Below, piece by piece: positions 33,827-43,804 of a DNA stretch of 64,000 bases; the stretch's first letter is position 1; each line of letters starts with the position of its first letter. A model generated the notes under the pieces. The model saw only the letters and a list, made by a program, of their open reading frames with translations, was not told the origin of the DNA and did no database searches. The DNA comes from Candidatus Gastranaerophilales bacterium (GTDB lineage: Bacteria; Cyanobacteriota; Vampirovibrionia; Gastranaerophilales; Gastranaerophilaceae): assembly GCA_947625495.1 (NCBI GenBank), contig CANQOQ010000010.1, forward strand, positions 1-64,000, given 5' to 3'. Position numbers and translations under genes: made by a program.

Positions 33827-36493
33827 ATGGCAACAAAAAGCAAAACATCCAAAACTAAAAAGAATGTTGACGCATTAGAAAAAGCTTTGAATAAGTCTGA
33901 TGTCGTTGAAACGCTTGACCAATTAGAAACATTAATTTCTAAAGTAAAAAAAGCGCAGAGAATATTTGAAACATATTCTCAAGAACAAGTTGATGCTATT
34001 TTTAAAGCTGCTGCAGCCGCTGCAGACAAGGCACGTATTCCCCTTGCAAGAATGGCTGTCGAAGAAACTGGCATGGGCGTTCTTGAAGATAAAATTATTA
34101 AAAATCACTACGCTTCTGAATATATTTATAATAAACATAAAAACGCAAAAACATGCGGTGTAATTAAAGAAGATAAAGCTAACGGAATTAAGATTGTAGC
34201 TGAACCTTTAGGCGTTTTGGCTGGTATTGTTCCTACAACAAACCCTACTTCTACAGCTATTTTTAAATCTTTAATAGCCTTAAAAACAAGAAACGGTATT
34301 ATATTCTCACCGCACCCGAGAGCTAAAAATTGTACAATAGCTGCTGCTAAATTGGTTCTTGAAGCAGCCGTTAAAGCAGGCGCTCCCGAAAATATCATAG
34401 GCTGGATTGATGTTCCTTCGCTTGAACTCTCTGCTGCTCTTATGAATCACTCCGAAATAGATTGTATCTTGGCTACGGGCGGCCCCGGCATGGTTAAAGC
34501 CGCATATTCATCAGGTAACCCCGCATTAGGTGTCGGCCCTGGAAATACTTCAGCCGTTATTGATGAAACCGCTGATATTAAAACAGCCGTTTCTTCAATA
34601 CTCATGTCTAAAACATTTGATAACGGTATGATTTGTGCATCAGAACAATCCGTTATTGTTGTTGATAAAGTATATGAAGAAGTTAAAAAAGAATTTATTT
34701 ATAGAGGTGCATATCTCGTTAATAAAGCTGAACAAAAAAAGCTGGTTGACCTTCCATTTATTGATCCTCAAAGAGGAACTGCTCATCCCTCTATCGTAGG
34801 TCAGCCTGCTCATAAAATAGCAGAACTCGCAGGATTTAAAACTCCCGATAATGCAAAAATACTGTTGGTTGAAAGACCAAAAGTAGACTGGTCAGACCCG
34901 TTCTCAAGAGAAAAATTATCACCTATTCTTTCAATGTATAAAGCTAAAAACTTTGATGAAGCTGCCGAAATGGCTTATGAACTTGTTTCTAAAGGCGGTG
35001 CAGGCCATACTTCAGTTCTTTATACAGACGACAGAACATCAGAAAGAATTAATAAATATGCTGAAAAAATGCCTACTTGCAGAGTATTAATTAACTCTCC
35101 TTCTTCTCAAGGCGGTATTGGTGACTTATATAACTTTAAATTGGAACCGTCTTTGACACTCGGATGCGGTTCTTGGGGCGGTAATGCCGTTTCCGGTAAC
35201 GTCGGTGTCGAAAATCTTTTGAACTACAAAACCGTTGCTGAAAGGAGAGAAAATATGTTATGGTTCAAAGTTCCTGCTAAAGTTTACTTTAAAAGAGGTG
35301 CTACCGATTTAGCTTTAAGAGAACTCGCAGGTAAAAAACGTGCATTCATCGTTACCGACAGATTCTTATTTAACTCCGGTGCCGTTGATACTATTACTAA
35401 AGTTTTAGATGAAATCGGTATTGAACATGAAGTATTCTTTGATGTTAAACCTGACCCGACATTATCTACTATTAATCAGGCTATGGCTATCTTGAAACCG
35501 TTTGAACCTGATGTAATTATTGCTCTTGGCGGCGGTTCTCCGATGGATGCGGCTAAAATTATGTGGCTGATGTATGAACAGCCTGATACTAACTTCTCAG
35601 ATATTTCTATGAGATTTATGGATATCAGAAAAAGAATCTGTTCAATTCCTGAACTCGGTAAAAAAGCTACTATGGTTGCTATTCCTACAACCTCAGGTAC
35701 AGGCTCGGAAGTTACTCCGTTTGCTATTATTACTGATGATGAATCAAATGTTAAATATGCAATCGCTGATTATGCACTGACACCTAATATGGCAATCGTT
35801 GACCCTAACTTCGTTGACGGCATGCCTAAAGGCTTAACTTCAGCTTCAGGTATTGATGCTTTAGTTCACGCAATTGAAGCTTACGTTTCTTGTATGGCTA
35901 CTAACTTTACTAATTCAAATGCTTTAGAAGCTACTAAATTGGTATTCAGATACTTAGAACGTTCTTATAATGAAGGAGCTAATGACCCTATAGCAAGAGA
36001 AAAAATGCACTATGCAGCAACAATAGCAGGTATGGCATTTGCTAACTCCTTCTTGGGATTATGCCACTCTATGGCTCATAAACTTGGTGCAATGTACCAT
36101 GTTCCCCACGGTGTTGCTAACGCATTATTAATCAGACAAGTTATTAAGTATAACGCTTCTGATGCACCTAAAAAACAGGCTACATTCCCTCAGTATAAGT
36201 TCCCGTGTGCTAAAATGAAATACGGACAAATTGCTGATGAACTCGGCTTGGGCGGTAAAAATGATGATGAAAAGGTTGAACTGCTTCTTAAAGCTGTTGA
36301 TAAATTAATGAAGAAAATTAATCTTCCTAATTCTATCAAAGACTTTGGCGTAGATGAAAAAACCTTTATGGATAACTTAGATCACTTAGTTGAACTTGCA
36401 TTTGATGATCAATGTACGGGTGCAAACCCTGTTTATCCTTTGATGGAAGATATTAAGAAAATATATCTTGATGCTTATAAAGGTAAAGTATAG
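33827..36493 (+). CDS. adhE: Bifunctional acetaldehyde-CoA / alcohol dehydrogenase
   Basis: An 888-residue fusion enzyme that reduces acetyl-CoA to acetaldehyde and then ethanol with NADH. The N-terminal aldehyde dehydrogenase half has the catalytic Cys in NGMICASEQSVIV (near residue 268) and GVGPGNTSAVID; the C-terminal iron alcohol dehydrogenase half (from about residue 480) has GGGSPMDAAKIMW, TSGTGSEVTPFA and the metal-ligand histidines in DALVHAIEAY, LGLCHSMAHKLGA and HVPHGVAN. Length equals E. coli AdhE (891). A basic Lys-rich extension of about 15 residues precedes the conserved start; GAAAGGA serves as ribosome site. Followed by rex, which is the expected repressor. Confidence 0.97.
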   Translation: MATKSKTSKTKKNVDALEKALNKSDVVETLDQLETLISKVKKAQRIFETYSQEQVDAIFKAAAAAADKARIPLARMAVEETGMGVLEDKIIKNHYASEYIYNKHKNAKTCGVIKEDKANGIKIVAEPLGVLAGIVPTTNPTSTAIFKSLIALKTRNGIIFSPHPRAKNCTIAAAKLVLEAAVKAGAPENIIGWIDVPSLELSAALMNHSEIDCILATGGPGMVKAAYSSGNPALGVGPGNTSAVIDETADIKTAVSSILMSKTFDNGMICASEQSVIVVDKVYEEVKKEFIYRGAYLVNKAEQKKLVDLPFIDPQRGTAHPSIVGQPAHKIAELAGFKTPDNAKILLVERPKVDWSDPFSREKLSPILSMYKAKNFDEAAEMAYELVSKGGAGHTSVLYTDDRTSERINKYAEKMPTCRVLINSPSSQGGIGDLYNFKLEPSLTLGCGSWGGNAVSGNVGVENLLNYKTVAERRENMLWFKVPAKVYFKRGATDLALRELAGKKRAFIVTDRFLFNSGAVDTITKVLDEIGIEHEVFFDVKPDPTLSTINQAMAILKPFEPDVIIALGGGSPMDAAKIMWLMYEQPDTNFSDISMRFMDIRKRICSIPELGKKATMVAIPTTSGTGSEVTPFAIITDDESNVKYAIADYALTPNMAIVDPNFVDGMPKGLTSASGIDALVHAIEAYVSCMATNFTNSNALEATKLVFRYLERSYNEGANDPIAREKMHYAATIAGMAFANSFLGLCHSMAHKLGAMYHVPHGVANALLIRQVIKYNASDAPKKQATFPQYKFPCAKMKYGQIADELGLGGKNDDEKVELLLKAVDKLMKKINLPNSIKDFGVDEKTFMDNLDHLVELAFDDQCTGANPVYPLMEDIKKIYLDAYKGKV

Positions 36494-36507
36494 TTTATTC
36501 TGTATAT

Positions 36508-36538
36508 GGAGGAACGAATTTCGTTCCTCCTATTTTTT
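36508..36538 (+). terminator. Terminator between adhE and rex
   Basis: Near-perfect 11-base stem GGAGGAACGAA / TTCGTTCCTCC followed by TATTTTTT. It lies 14 bases after adhE and 10 before rex, so it may attenuate read-through into rex. Confidence 0.85.
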
Positions 36539-36547
36539 GAGGAAATT

Positions 36548-37165
36548 ATGAATAAAGTAATATCGGATAAAGTTATTAACAGATTAACCCTTTATCACAG
36601 TATTTTAACGGACTATATAGAAAAAAATATTGAGTATATTTCAAGCCCAAATATTGCTGACCTATTGCATATTGATAATACTCAGGTGAGAAAAGATATT
36701 GCCCTGCTTAAATATAAAGGGAAATGCAAAGTCGGTTATAAGGCTAAAGAGTTAAAACTTCTGATTGAAGATACACTTAAATTTAAAACCGTTAAAACGG
36801 CTTTTATTGTTGGTGCGGGAAACTTAGGCTCTGCACTCGCCAAATATGATAACTTTGAAGCATACGGATTTAAAATATCCGCTTTGTTTGATAATAATCC
36901 TTCAAAAATCGGTATGAAAATAAATGATAAGAATGTTTTTGATTTGAAAAAATTACCCGATTTAACGGAAAAGTATGATGTTAAAATTGCTATACTTACA
37001 GTCCCCAGAGCCTTCGCTCAAGATGTTACTGATTTTCTCGTTTCCTCAGGAATTAAATATATATGGAATTTTACTCCTTGTGTTTTAAATGTTCCTAATG
37101 ATATTCAAGTTTGGAATGAAAATTTGATTGGAAATTTTCTTCAATTTACGGTTAATCATAAATAA
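36548..37165 (+). CDS. rex: Redox-sensing transcriptional repressor Rex
   Basis: About 205 residues. N-terminal winged helix (VINRLTLYHSILTDYI, ISSPNIADLL.IDNTQVRKDIALL) followed by a Rossmann NAD(H)-binding domain with TAFIVGAGNLGSALAKYDNF (GxGxxG near residue 85). Rex represses fermentation genes such as adhE when NAD+ is high and is released by NADH. Start is at 36548 with GAGGAAA upstream; the longer frame from 36506 only covers the terminator hairpin. Position directly after adhE supports this regulation, although no Rex box was confirmed by eye. Confidence 0.95.
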   Translation: MNKVISDKVINRLTLYHSILTDYIEKNIEYISSPNIADLLHIDNTQVRKDIALLKYKGKCKVGYKAKELKLLIEDTLKFKTVKTAFIVGAGNLGSALAKYDNFEAYGFKISALFDNNPSKIGMKINDKNVFDLKKLPDLTEKYDVKIAILTVPRAFAQDVTDFLVSSGIKYIWNFTPCVLNVPNDIQVWNENLIGNFLQFTVNHK

Positions 37166-37166
37166 T

Positions 37167-37198
37167 AAAAAAGAGAATCAATTTGATTCTCTTTTTTT
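37167..37198. terminator. Bidirectional terminator between rex and rpsU
   Basis: Stem AAAAGAGAATCAA / TTGATTCTCTTTT with T run on both strands between convergent genes. Confidence 0.88.
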
Positions 37199-37202
37199 AT
37201 AT

Positions 37203-37376
37203 CTAAACACGTCTTTTGCGTGCTGCTTCCGATTTGCGTTTTTTCTTTATGCTTGGCTTTTCATAGCGTTCGCGGCGTTTGATTTCCGAAAGTATTCCTG
37301 CTTTTTGTATCTTTTTCTTAAATCTCTTTAAAGCACTTTCGATACTTTCGTTGTCACCAACTCGTACTTCAGGCAT
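37203..37376 (-). CDS. rpsU: Ribosomal protein bS21
   Basis: A 57-residue, strongly basic protein of the small ribosomal subunit. It begins [20 protein letters not shown] and ends in the Arg/Lys-rich tail ([18 protein letters not shown]), the classic bS21 pattern, including RRERYEKPS. bS21 binds near the anti-Shine-Dalgarno region and influences initiation. ATG at 37376 is preceded by AGGTGGTG. The gene is short enough to be missed by length-filtered ORF calls. It stands alone between rex and an SLH protein gene. Confidence 0.95.
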   Translation of the reverse strand: MPEVRVGDNESIESALKRFKKKIQKAGILSEIKRRERYEKPSIKKKRKSEAARKRRV

Positions 37377-37453
37377 TTATTTTTCACCACCTTTTTATGT
37401 TATTTGATTTATATCTTAGATACTAGCAAGAACATATTAAAATTTCAAGCATA

Positions 37454-37486
37454 AAAAAACTGCCTAAAATTTTAGGCAGTTTTTTA
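37454..37486 (-). terminator. Terminator after SLH protein gene
   Basis: Stem AAAACTGCCTAAAA / TTTTAGGCAGTTTT, strongly paired, downstream of 37500-38756. Confidence 0.88.
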
Positions 37487-37499
37487 GAAATTACTTAAC

Positions 37500-38756
37500 T
37501 TAGTTAGGAATTACTAAATCTTGAGTTAATTCTAACCAAACATAATCTCCGTCATTAGCTTTATATGTTCTACCCGGAGTTGTTAAGCCTGTTAATAAAC
37601 CTACAACGGCACCTGCAGGAACACCTGCTGCAATACCATTACCATAGTGATGGTGACCGGTGAAGCTTGCTATACCAACACCAGCGCCGCCGCCTATTAC
37701 AGCACCGCCTAATGTATATCCTACCGGTTTAACCCATCTGTTTTCTGTTAATACACCATTGTGGTTTAATACATTAGCATTGAATGGAACGCAAACGCCT
37801 GATGGAAGTGTCATTGATTCAAATTCTACAGTAACTTTATCGTTTTTATTCCACCATTTTTTAGGTTCAATTGATGTAATTTTTGCAGTCATTGTTGTAT
37901 CTGCTGGAATTACTAATGTACCTTCTTTTGTATAGATATCTTTTTTAGCTGTAAATATTACTGTATCTCCTTCACATGCTTCTTTTGAAGTGAAGTATGT
38001 TGAGAAATAACCTTTTATTATATTGCCTGCTAAAACAATTTTGTTTTGATTTGTAATTTGAACTTCATCTACAGATGCTTTTCTTGTTACATCTAAATGT
38101 TCTGTACTTTCAAGAACTTCTTTGCTTACATATTTTTCTTGAACAGCGCTGATTTTGTTCTTTAATCTGTATAATAAAACTGCAGCTTCTGCTCTGTTTA
38201 AGTTCTTGTTTGGAAGTAATTCATTTGCATCCGGATAGTTTACATAAATACCAAGGTCAATTGTTTTTGCAAATTGACGTGTTGCCCAAGCAGGGATTGA
38301 TGCTCTATCTGTAAATGGTTTTAATGAATCTAAATTTCCTTTGTAGTTCTTTGTAATGTGGCTGATTACAGAAGCAGCTTCTGCTTTTGTCATAATTCTA
38401 TCAGGTTTAAATGTTCCGTCATTGTATCCGTATATTAAACCAAGTTTTGATGATACTAAAATATCATTATAATCATCTCTTGATGAAACAACATCTGAGA
38501 AAGGATTTGCTTCTGATATTGTTTTGTTTCTGTGACCTAATGTTTTTAATAAGGCAGTATTAAATGCTGATCTTGATACTTCTTGATCTGGTGAGAACGA
38601 ATTTTCATTTAATTCTAAAATTCCATCCTCTACGACAGCTGTAATTTCTTTATTTGCCCAGTAATCAGCAGGTACATCGGCATATTCTGCAGCATTTACT
38701 GAACTAAATGAATTCATCATGAAAAATACAGCTAAAATTGCGAAAATCTTTTTCAT
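37500..38756 (-). CDS. Secreted S-layer homology (SLH) domain protein 1
   Basis: A 418-residue exported protein. Signal peptide KKIFAILAVFFMMNSFSSVNA, then three SLH repeats (about residues 22-205): YADVPADYWANKEITAVVEDGIL, LGLIYGYNDGTFKPDRIMTKAEAA (split) and LNRAEAAVLLYRL. SLH domains anchor to cell-wall polymer, often pyruvylated in other bacteria (family knowledge). A beta-rich domain (KDIYTKEGTLVIPADTTM) follows and then a glycine-rich, zipper-like segment (GYTLGGAVIGGGAGVG, GVPAGAVVGLLTGLTTPG). It is a paralogue of 41117-42496. Well-expressed type codon use. Likely an envelope-linking protein. Confidence 0.88.
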   Translation of the reverse strand: MKKIFAILAVFFMMNSFSSVNAAEYADVPADYWANKEITAVVEDGILELNENSFSPDQEVSRSAFNTALLKTLGHRNKTISEANPFSDVVSSRDDYNDILVSSKLGLIYGYNDGTFKPDRIMTKAEAASVISHITKNYKGNLDSLKPFTDRASIPAWATRQFAKTIDLGIYVNYPDANELLPNKNLNRAEAAVLLYRLKNKISAVQEKYVSKEVLESTEHLDVTRKASVDEVQITNQNKIVLAGNIIKGYFSTYFTSKEACEGDTVIFTAKKDIYTKEGTLVIPADTTMTAKITSIEPKKWWNKNDKVTVEFESMTLPSGVCVPFNANVLNHNGVLTENRWVKPVGYTLGGAVIGGGAGVGIASFTGHHHYGNGIAAGVPAGAVVGLLTGLTTPGRTYKANDGDYVWLELTQDLVIPN

Positions 38757-38902
38757 TGTTTTTCTCCATTTGTTGTAACCTAACTAGCCGAAAAAATTAT
38801 ATAATAATAAATATAATTTTGCAACAAATATTAATTCTGTAAATATTTAAAAAAATAACTGTTTTGTTTATTTTATTTATATTATAATAAACAACATAAA
38901 TC

Positions 38903-38975
<73 letters not shown>

Positions 38976-39030
38976 TTTTTATCGTACTTTATTGACCTTA
39001 TTTTTTTATTATGTTAAATTTATTTTGCTT

Positions 39031-39109
39031 GGGCATGTGGTGGAATGGTAGACACGCTAGTCTTAGGAACTAGTGCGTAAGCGTGGGAGTTCGAGTCTCT
39101 TCATGCCCA
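39031..39109 (+). tRNA. tRNA-Leu (UAG)
   Basis: Acceptor GGGCATG / CATGCCC, D arm GGTGGAATGGTAGACAC, anticodon arm CTAGTCTTAGGAACTAG (anticodon TAG), a short variable stem (GCGTAAGCGT) and T loop AGTTCGAGTCT. 55 bases after tRNA-Lys, same strand. Confidence 0.92.
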
Positions 39110-39256
39110 ATCTTTTGAAATTTGAGCTTTACTCCGTCGGAGCAAGCGAAAACAAAAAAGCAGACAGCTCGACACCGGACGATGGCGACGTAAGAGTTTT
39201 GCTTTGCAAAACTCTACAGGTGCAAAAGTTCGATTTTGATGAAACCATATCTAATT
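39110..39256. other. Structured intergenic region after tRNA-Leu
   Basis: No convincing gene. It is less AT-rich than its surroundings and holds two hairpins, ACTCCGTCGGAGC near 39130 and GAGTTTTGC-TTT-GCAAAACTC near 39190-39212. A 72-codon frame across it overlaps the tRNA and looks accidental. Confidence 0.4.
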
Positions 39257-39285
39257 TAAAAAGAGGGGATTATCCCCTCTTTTTA
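39257..39285. terminator. Bidirectional terminator
   Basis: Stem AAAAAGAGGGGAT / ATCCCCTCTTTTT between the tRNA-Leu region and the convergent TPR gene. Confidence 0.85.
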
Positions 39286-40878
39286 TTGTAATTGTTCATA
39301 TACATCCTTTTTATATCCGACTGTTTTCTTTTCTGAAAAATTTTTCTTCATATAGCTTAAAAGCTTTTCTGCTTCTTTATTCTCTGAAAAATTATTTAAT
39401 ATAGTACATTTTGTTAACATTTTTTCGTATGTTTTTATATTATCTTTTCCGTATGTTTTTGAATATATATTTATTGCTTTATTTATATATTCTATTGCTT
39501 GATTTTTATTTCCTTGTGCAGAGTATATATTCGCAATATTTTCATATAAATCAGCACTATCAATACTAATCCCGCCTTTGAGATTGTTTATAATTTCCAA
39601 TGATTTTTGATAATATTCCAATGCTTCATTATCATTTCCTTTTGATGAAATTATATCAGCATATGCTTTATAAATTTCATACATGGGGTATGAAGATTCG
39701 GGAAAAGTTTTTGTATAAATATCTAATGCTGTTTTTATTAACTCATAACTTTCTTCAATGTTTTCGTGTTCTTTTTTTATTTCAGCTGCTTTCTTTAATT
39801 CCGCTCCGTAAAACGCCGGAACATAATCTTTAACGGATTCAATTATAGTTAATGCTTTTTCTAATTCAGCAAAAAGTTCTTTGTCATTTTTTGTTTTTCC
39901 GTATAAATCAATTTTATTATTTATTATATCTAAATGTAAGAATGAATTTTTAGGATAATTTTTTTGAAATTCTTCTAACTTTGTTAAATATTCTTCTGCT
40001 TTTTCATAATCGTTTTTTTCTTTATATATATTAAAATATGTTGAATAAAATTCTTGTTTATTATTTAAACCTTTATCTTTTGTATAATATTCAAAATTTT
40101 TATTTAATAATTCTAAAGCTTCATCATATCTTGCAAAATCAGTATAATATGTTATTTCAGCCATGAAATTCCTTAATTTTTGATTTTTATCATAAGGCAT
40201 ATATTTATTAACCGTATCTTTGGCTTTATTTAAATAAAACAGGTACATATTATAGTCATTTTTGTCTTGAGACAAATAAGTCATATTCTGATAATATTGC
40301 AATAATTGTTTCTTGTCTTCTGTTATGTTTTTGAAATTGTTGAAATGCTTTTCTGCTTTTGGAATGTTTTTTAAAGAAAGATATATTATTCCGTAAAAGT
40401 TTTCAACATTTGGCTTTTCATACATAAACACTTTGTCTTTTTCTGCTGATTCAATTAATTTTAAGTTTTCATGATACATATTTGTTGAAAAATTGTAGTT
40501 GTATAATGTGTAGAAAATATCATTTTTTAATTGTTCCGAAACAGCATCATTTTCTGAAATCTTAACCGCTTTATCTATACTCTTTTTAGCTGTTTCATAC
40601 AATCCTATTGTCAAAGCAAATTCTGCTTTTTTTAAATATAATTTTGCAACATCATAAGACGTTTCACTATATAATTTGGAATTCATTTTTATAAGTTTGT
40701 CATATGCCGTAAGTGCTTGCGGATACCGGTTTTCAGATATCAATTTATTAAGTTTTATTGTTGCTTCATGTATTTTATCAGGAGTTACTTTCAAGTTATT
40801 ATAACTTACAGCAAATGCCGTTATGGCTAATAGTATACATATTATTATAATTCCGTATAGCATATGTTTTTTTTGCAT
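39283..40878 (-). CDS. Membrane-anchored TPR-repeat protein
   Basis: About 531 residues. A single N-terminal membrane helix (HMLYGIIIICILLAITAFAVSY) is followed by many helix pairs of tetratricopeptide type; clear ones are NYEKAEEYLTKLEEF near the middle and, near the end, GNDNEALEYYQKSLEIINN, NKNQAIEYINKAINIYSKTYG. TPR arrays bind partner proteins. Start at 40878 with AAGGAG seven bases upstream; a frame from 40917 has no ribosome site. It lies between two SLH genes, so an envelope-assembly role is possible but unproven. Confidence 0.82.
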   Translation of the reverse strand: MQKKHMLYGIIIICILLAITAFAVSYNNLKVTPDKIHEATIKLNKLISENRYPQALTAYDKLIKMNSKLYSETSYDVAKLYLKKAEFALTIGLYETAKKSIDKAVKISENDAVSEQLKNDIFYTLYNYNFSTNMYHENLKLIESAEKDKVFMYEKPNVENFYGIIYLSLKNIPKAEKHFNNFKNITEDKKQLLQYYQNMTYLSQDKNDYNMYLFYLNKAKDTVNKYMPYDKNQKLRNFMAEITYYTDFARYDEALELLNKNFEYYTKDKGLNNKQEFYSTYFNIYKEKNDYEKAEEYLTKLEEFQKNYPKNSFLHLDIINNKIDLYGKTKNDKELFAELEKALTIIESVKDYVPAFYGAELKKAAEIKKEHENIEESYELIKTALDIYTKTFPESSYPMYEIYKAYADIISSKGNDNEALEYYQKSLEIINNLKGGISIDSADLYENIANIYSAQGNKNQAIEYINKAINIYSKTYGKDNIKTYEKMLTKCTILNNFSENKEAEKLLSYMKKNFSEKKTVGYKKDVYEQLQ

Positions 40879-41116
40879 AAATTTCTCCTTTTGTTTGTTA
40901 TTATATTGTAATTCCAAATATAAACATTTATTAATCCTATTATCTAATAGAATATTACTAATTATTACAATTCTTCGTCAAATTATTTTAAATTTATTTA
41001 TAATATTTCTACACCATTATCTGTAGTTTTGTTGCCTAAATTTTTCTTTTAACATATAATCTTTGTATATCGTGGAATTTTAATTTATTTTATTTAATAG
41101 TTTAAGTGAGGTAAAA

Positions 41117-42496
41117 ATGAGTATTAGAAAAAATTTAACAGCAATGTTTTTAGGATTGATGTTGTTGTTTACCGGTTTTTCTTCTGCTATGGCAAAAGAT
41201 TATACGGATATTCCGGATGATTATTGGGCTGCTGAAGAAATTGAAGATGTAGTTTCAAAGAAAATTATTCCTGTTTATGGTGATAACACTTATAGACCGT
41301 TAGACAGAGTTACCAGAGTTGATTGGACAGGATGGCTACTGAAAGCTCTGGGATTGAGCACAGCTCCTATTACATCTGAACCTGCATATTCTGATGTTAC
41401 TACTGCTACTTTCGGTTATCCTGATATCGCAAGATCTGACCAATTCGGTTTAATTTATGGTTATACTGATGGTGAATTTAAACCGCAAAGATATATTACT
41501 AAAGTTGAAACAGCTTCTATCATGAGTCATATTACTAAAGATACTGAAATTGATACTGAAGTTTTAAAACAATTCTCTGATTCAAAACAAATTCCTAATT
41601 GGGGTGCTATTCCATTCTCTAAAGCTATTAAATACGGCTTATACGTTAATTATCCTTTAGAAACAGAATTAAATCCAAATAGAGAACTTAACAGAGCTGA
41701 AGCTGCTGTATTACTTGCAAGACTTATGAAAGCTTTAGGTCTTGTTGAAGATAAATATATCGGTGATGCTATTGGTGACGAAGATAACCAACAAGAAGAA
41801 GCTAAAGAATATGTTCTTTCTGTTGAACATCTTGACAACTATGGTAAAACTGCCGTTGACAGAGTTCAAATTACTAACCTTAGAAGAATTATCTTAGCTA
41901 AGAATGTATTTAAAGTTTCTTTTGTTGAACCTTTTAATTCTACTAAACATCAAATTGGTGATGTTATTCCTTTCTATTTCAAAAAAGATATTGTTACTAA
42001 AGAAGGTACTTTAATTATTCCTGCTAATACAAAACTTTATGCAACAATTGCAGAATTAAAAGATAAACAATGGATTAACAAAAATACTGAAGTTTATTTA
42101 CATTTTGACAAAATGGTATTCCCAAATGGCAATGAATATCCGTTTATAGCTAGAGTCCTCAATAACGATGAAGGCGTATTAACTGAAAACAGATGGTTAA
42201 AACCGTTAGAATATACAGTAGCAGGTGCTGCAGTCGGCGGTGCTGCAATAGGTCTTCCTGTAGGCGCAGCTAATGACAGATCCGGCGACGGCTTGGCAAT
42301 TGGTATCCCTTCTGGTGCCGGTGCAGGTCTTATTGCAGGTTTCTTAACTCCAGGTGTTAACTACAAAGCTAAAGCTAACGAAGATGTTTTAGTTGAATTA
42401 AAAGTTGATTGCAGCTTGTATAATGATTATGTTCAACAAACAACAACTACTACAACTACAACAACTACTACTTCAACTTCTACTACCGAAGAGTAA
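41117..42496 (+). CDS. Secreted SLH-domain protein 2 with Thr-rich tail
   Basis: A 459-residue paralogue of 37500-38756. Signal peptide NLTAMFLGLMLLFTGFSSAMA, three SLH repeats (YTDIPDDYWAAEEIEDVV, QFGLIYGYTDGEFKPQRYITK, LNRAEAAVLLARLM), then the same beta-rich block (KDIVTKEGTLIIPANTKL) and a glycine-zipper segment (GAAVGGAAIGLPVGAA). It differs by a C-terminal tail of about ten Thr followed by STSTTEE. Ribosome site GTGAGG precedes the ATG. Threonine-rich tails of surface proteins can be glycosylated; here that is a guess. Followed by a strong terminator. Confidence 0.88.
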   Translation: MSIRKNLTAMFLGLMLLFTGFSSAMAKDYTDIPDDYWAAEEIEDVVSKKIIPVYGDNTYRPLDRVTRVDWTGWLLKALGLSTAPITSEPAYSDVTTATFGYPDIARSDQFGLIYGYTDGEFKPQRYITKVETASIMSHITKDTEIDTEVLKQFSDSKQIPNWGAIPFSKAIKYGLYVNYPLETELNPNRELNRAEAAVLLARLMKALGLVEDKYIGDAIGDEDNQQEEAKEYVLSVEHLDNYGKTAVDRVQITNLRRIILAKNVFKVSFVEPFNSTKHQIGDVIPFYFKKDIVTKEGTLIIPANTKLYATIAELKDKQWINKNTEVYLHFDKMVFPNGNEYPFIARVLNNDEGVLTENRWLKPLEYTVAGAAVGGAAIGLPVGAANDRSGDGLAIGIPSGAGAGLIAGFLTPGVNYKAKANEDVLVELKVDCSLYNDYVQQTTTTTTTTTTTSTSTTEE

Positions 42497-42516
42497 TTAT
42501 TGATTCTAAAAAGTAT

Positions 42517-42547
42517 AAAAACCCCGAATTTATATTCGGGGTTTTTT
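42517..42547 (+). terminator. Terminator after SLH protein 2 gene
   Basis: Stem AAAACCCCGAAT / ATTCGGGGTTTT with T6. Confidence 0.9.
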
Positions 42548-42571
42548 CTTGTAAATATATATTTTTACTTT

Positions 42572-42583
42572 TATAATAAAACT
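42572..42583 (+). promoter_or_regulatory. -10 box placing HEAT-repeat gene start at the ATG
   Basis: TATAAT at 42572-42577 ends six bases before the ATG at 42584, leaving no room for a Shine-Dalgarno. The upstream neighbour ends in a terminator at 42547, so this should be the promoter and the transcript would be leaderless. Confidence 0.55.
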
Positions 42584-43804
42584 ATGGAAAACTTAAATGA
42601 TATTTTAAATGATTTAACCGGTAAAGATGAATTAAAAGCTTCTAAAGCTGCTTCTTATTTAATCGAAAATTCTGATATTGAACTGTTTAATATGCTTGTT
42701 CAAAAAACTGATTTCTTATTCGATTTTGTTAGATCAAATGTATATTCCAGACTTGAAAATGCTGTTAATAATGATAATTTTATGAATATATTAAAGTTTT
42801 TTGAAGTATATTCACAATATTATGATGACTTTTTTGCTTCAGTATTATCTAAACATGCCAATGAAAATCTTACGGATATTATATTTGAACTGCTGGAGAA
42901 AGGAACAGTTTCTCAAAAAACGTATGCTGCAAAATATTTCTTTTATATTCCGGATACTGTTGCGTTAGAAGCTCTATCGAAACTCGCTTTTTCTGATGAT
43001 GATGCTTTGAGTTTTAATTCTGCCGAGGCTCTTGGGCAAATGCAGGATGAAGTCTCTTTTGATATTGCTTTAAGTTACTTAAAATCTGATGATGAATTTG
43101 ATAAATTAAAAGCGGTTAAATTCTTTAATGCTTATGGTCGTGATTTCCCTTTTAATGATATCTTTACTGCAATGAAAAATTCTAAAATGCCGGAAAATAT
43201 TGCCGGTCAAATACCTTATATGCAAAGTCTTATTGAACTGTTCAATATTGATAATTATAAGTATGATACCCTTTTGGCTTTAGATTTTATTATTTCCGGT
43301 TTGGGTGAAATCCTGCCGTTATCGGATATATTTCAGTTTGAATTATTTGAATTCCTTCAAATCCTCATTAAAATTAATAACTCTGAAAATATCTATTGTG
43401 GAATTATCGCTTCTATACTTCTTAAATCTCTTTCAAAATTTAAACTCTTTACTGAAAATCAAGAGTATATTTTTGATGAAGATAAAGATACCAAATATGA
43501 AATTGGTTCTATTCTAAAATTATTAAAAGGGCAAAATGCTGATTTTTGGAATTTACAAAAACATTTTATTATCAATGCTTTAGACACAAATTATTTATCT
43601 GTTATTTCAGTTATAATGGAATTTAGTATTAAAGAGGCTGTTCCTAAATTAAAAGATATTTTAACAAAAGAAGACAATGAAATTATTTTATGTGAAACTT
43701 TATCGGCTTTGAAAAGTTTAAATGCTCTTGAAACTTCTGATATTCAAAATATTCAAAATAAAATTAAAAACCCTAATATTAAAGCTATTATTGATTCGCT
43801 TTAG
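42584..43804 (+). CDS. HEAT-repeat-like protein
   Basis: About 406 residues of helix pairs. Repeats are recognisable by alternating ALExLAxxxDD-type segments: ALEALSKLAFSDDDALSFNSAEALGQM near residues 128-154 and KEAVPKLKDILTKEDNEIILCETLSALKSL near the end, which resemble HEAT/PBS-lyase-like repeats. No signal peptide or catalytic motif. Start is at 42584; the longer frame covers the preceding terminator. It is convergent with and overlaps glyS by four bases. Probably a protein-binding scaffold; partner unknown. Confidence 0.7.
   Translation: MENLNDILNDLTGKDELKASKAASYLIENSDIELFNMLVQKTDFLFDFVRSNVYSRLENAVNNDNFMNILKFFEVYSQYYDDFFASVLSKHANENLTDIIFELLEKGTVSQKTYAAKYFFYIPDTVALEALSKLAFSDDDALSFNSAEALGQMQDEVSFDIALSYLKSDDEFDKLKAVKFFNAYGRDFPFNDIFTAMKNSKMPENIAGQIPYMQSLIELFNIDNYKYDTLLALDFIISGLGEILPLSDIFQFELFEFLQILIKINNSENIYCGIIASILLKSLSKFKLFTENQEYIFDEDKDTKYEIGSILKLLKGQNADFWNLQKHFIINALDTNYLSVISVIMEFSIKEAVPKLKDILTKEDNEIILCETLSALKSLNALETSDIQNIQNKIKNPNIKAIIDSL

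Noticed and set aside
39073-39291. 72-codon frame after tRNA-Leu
   Set aside because: It begins inside the tRNA, runs through two hairpins and a terminator.
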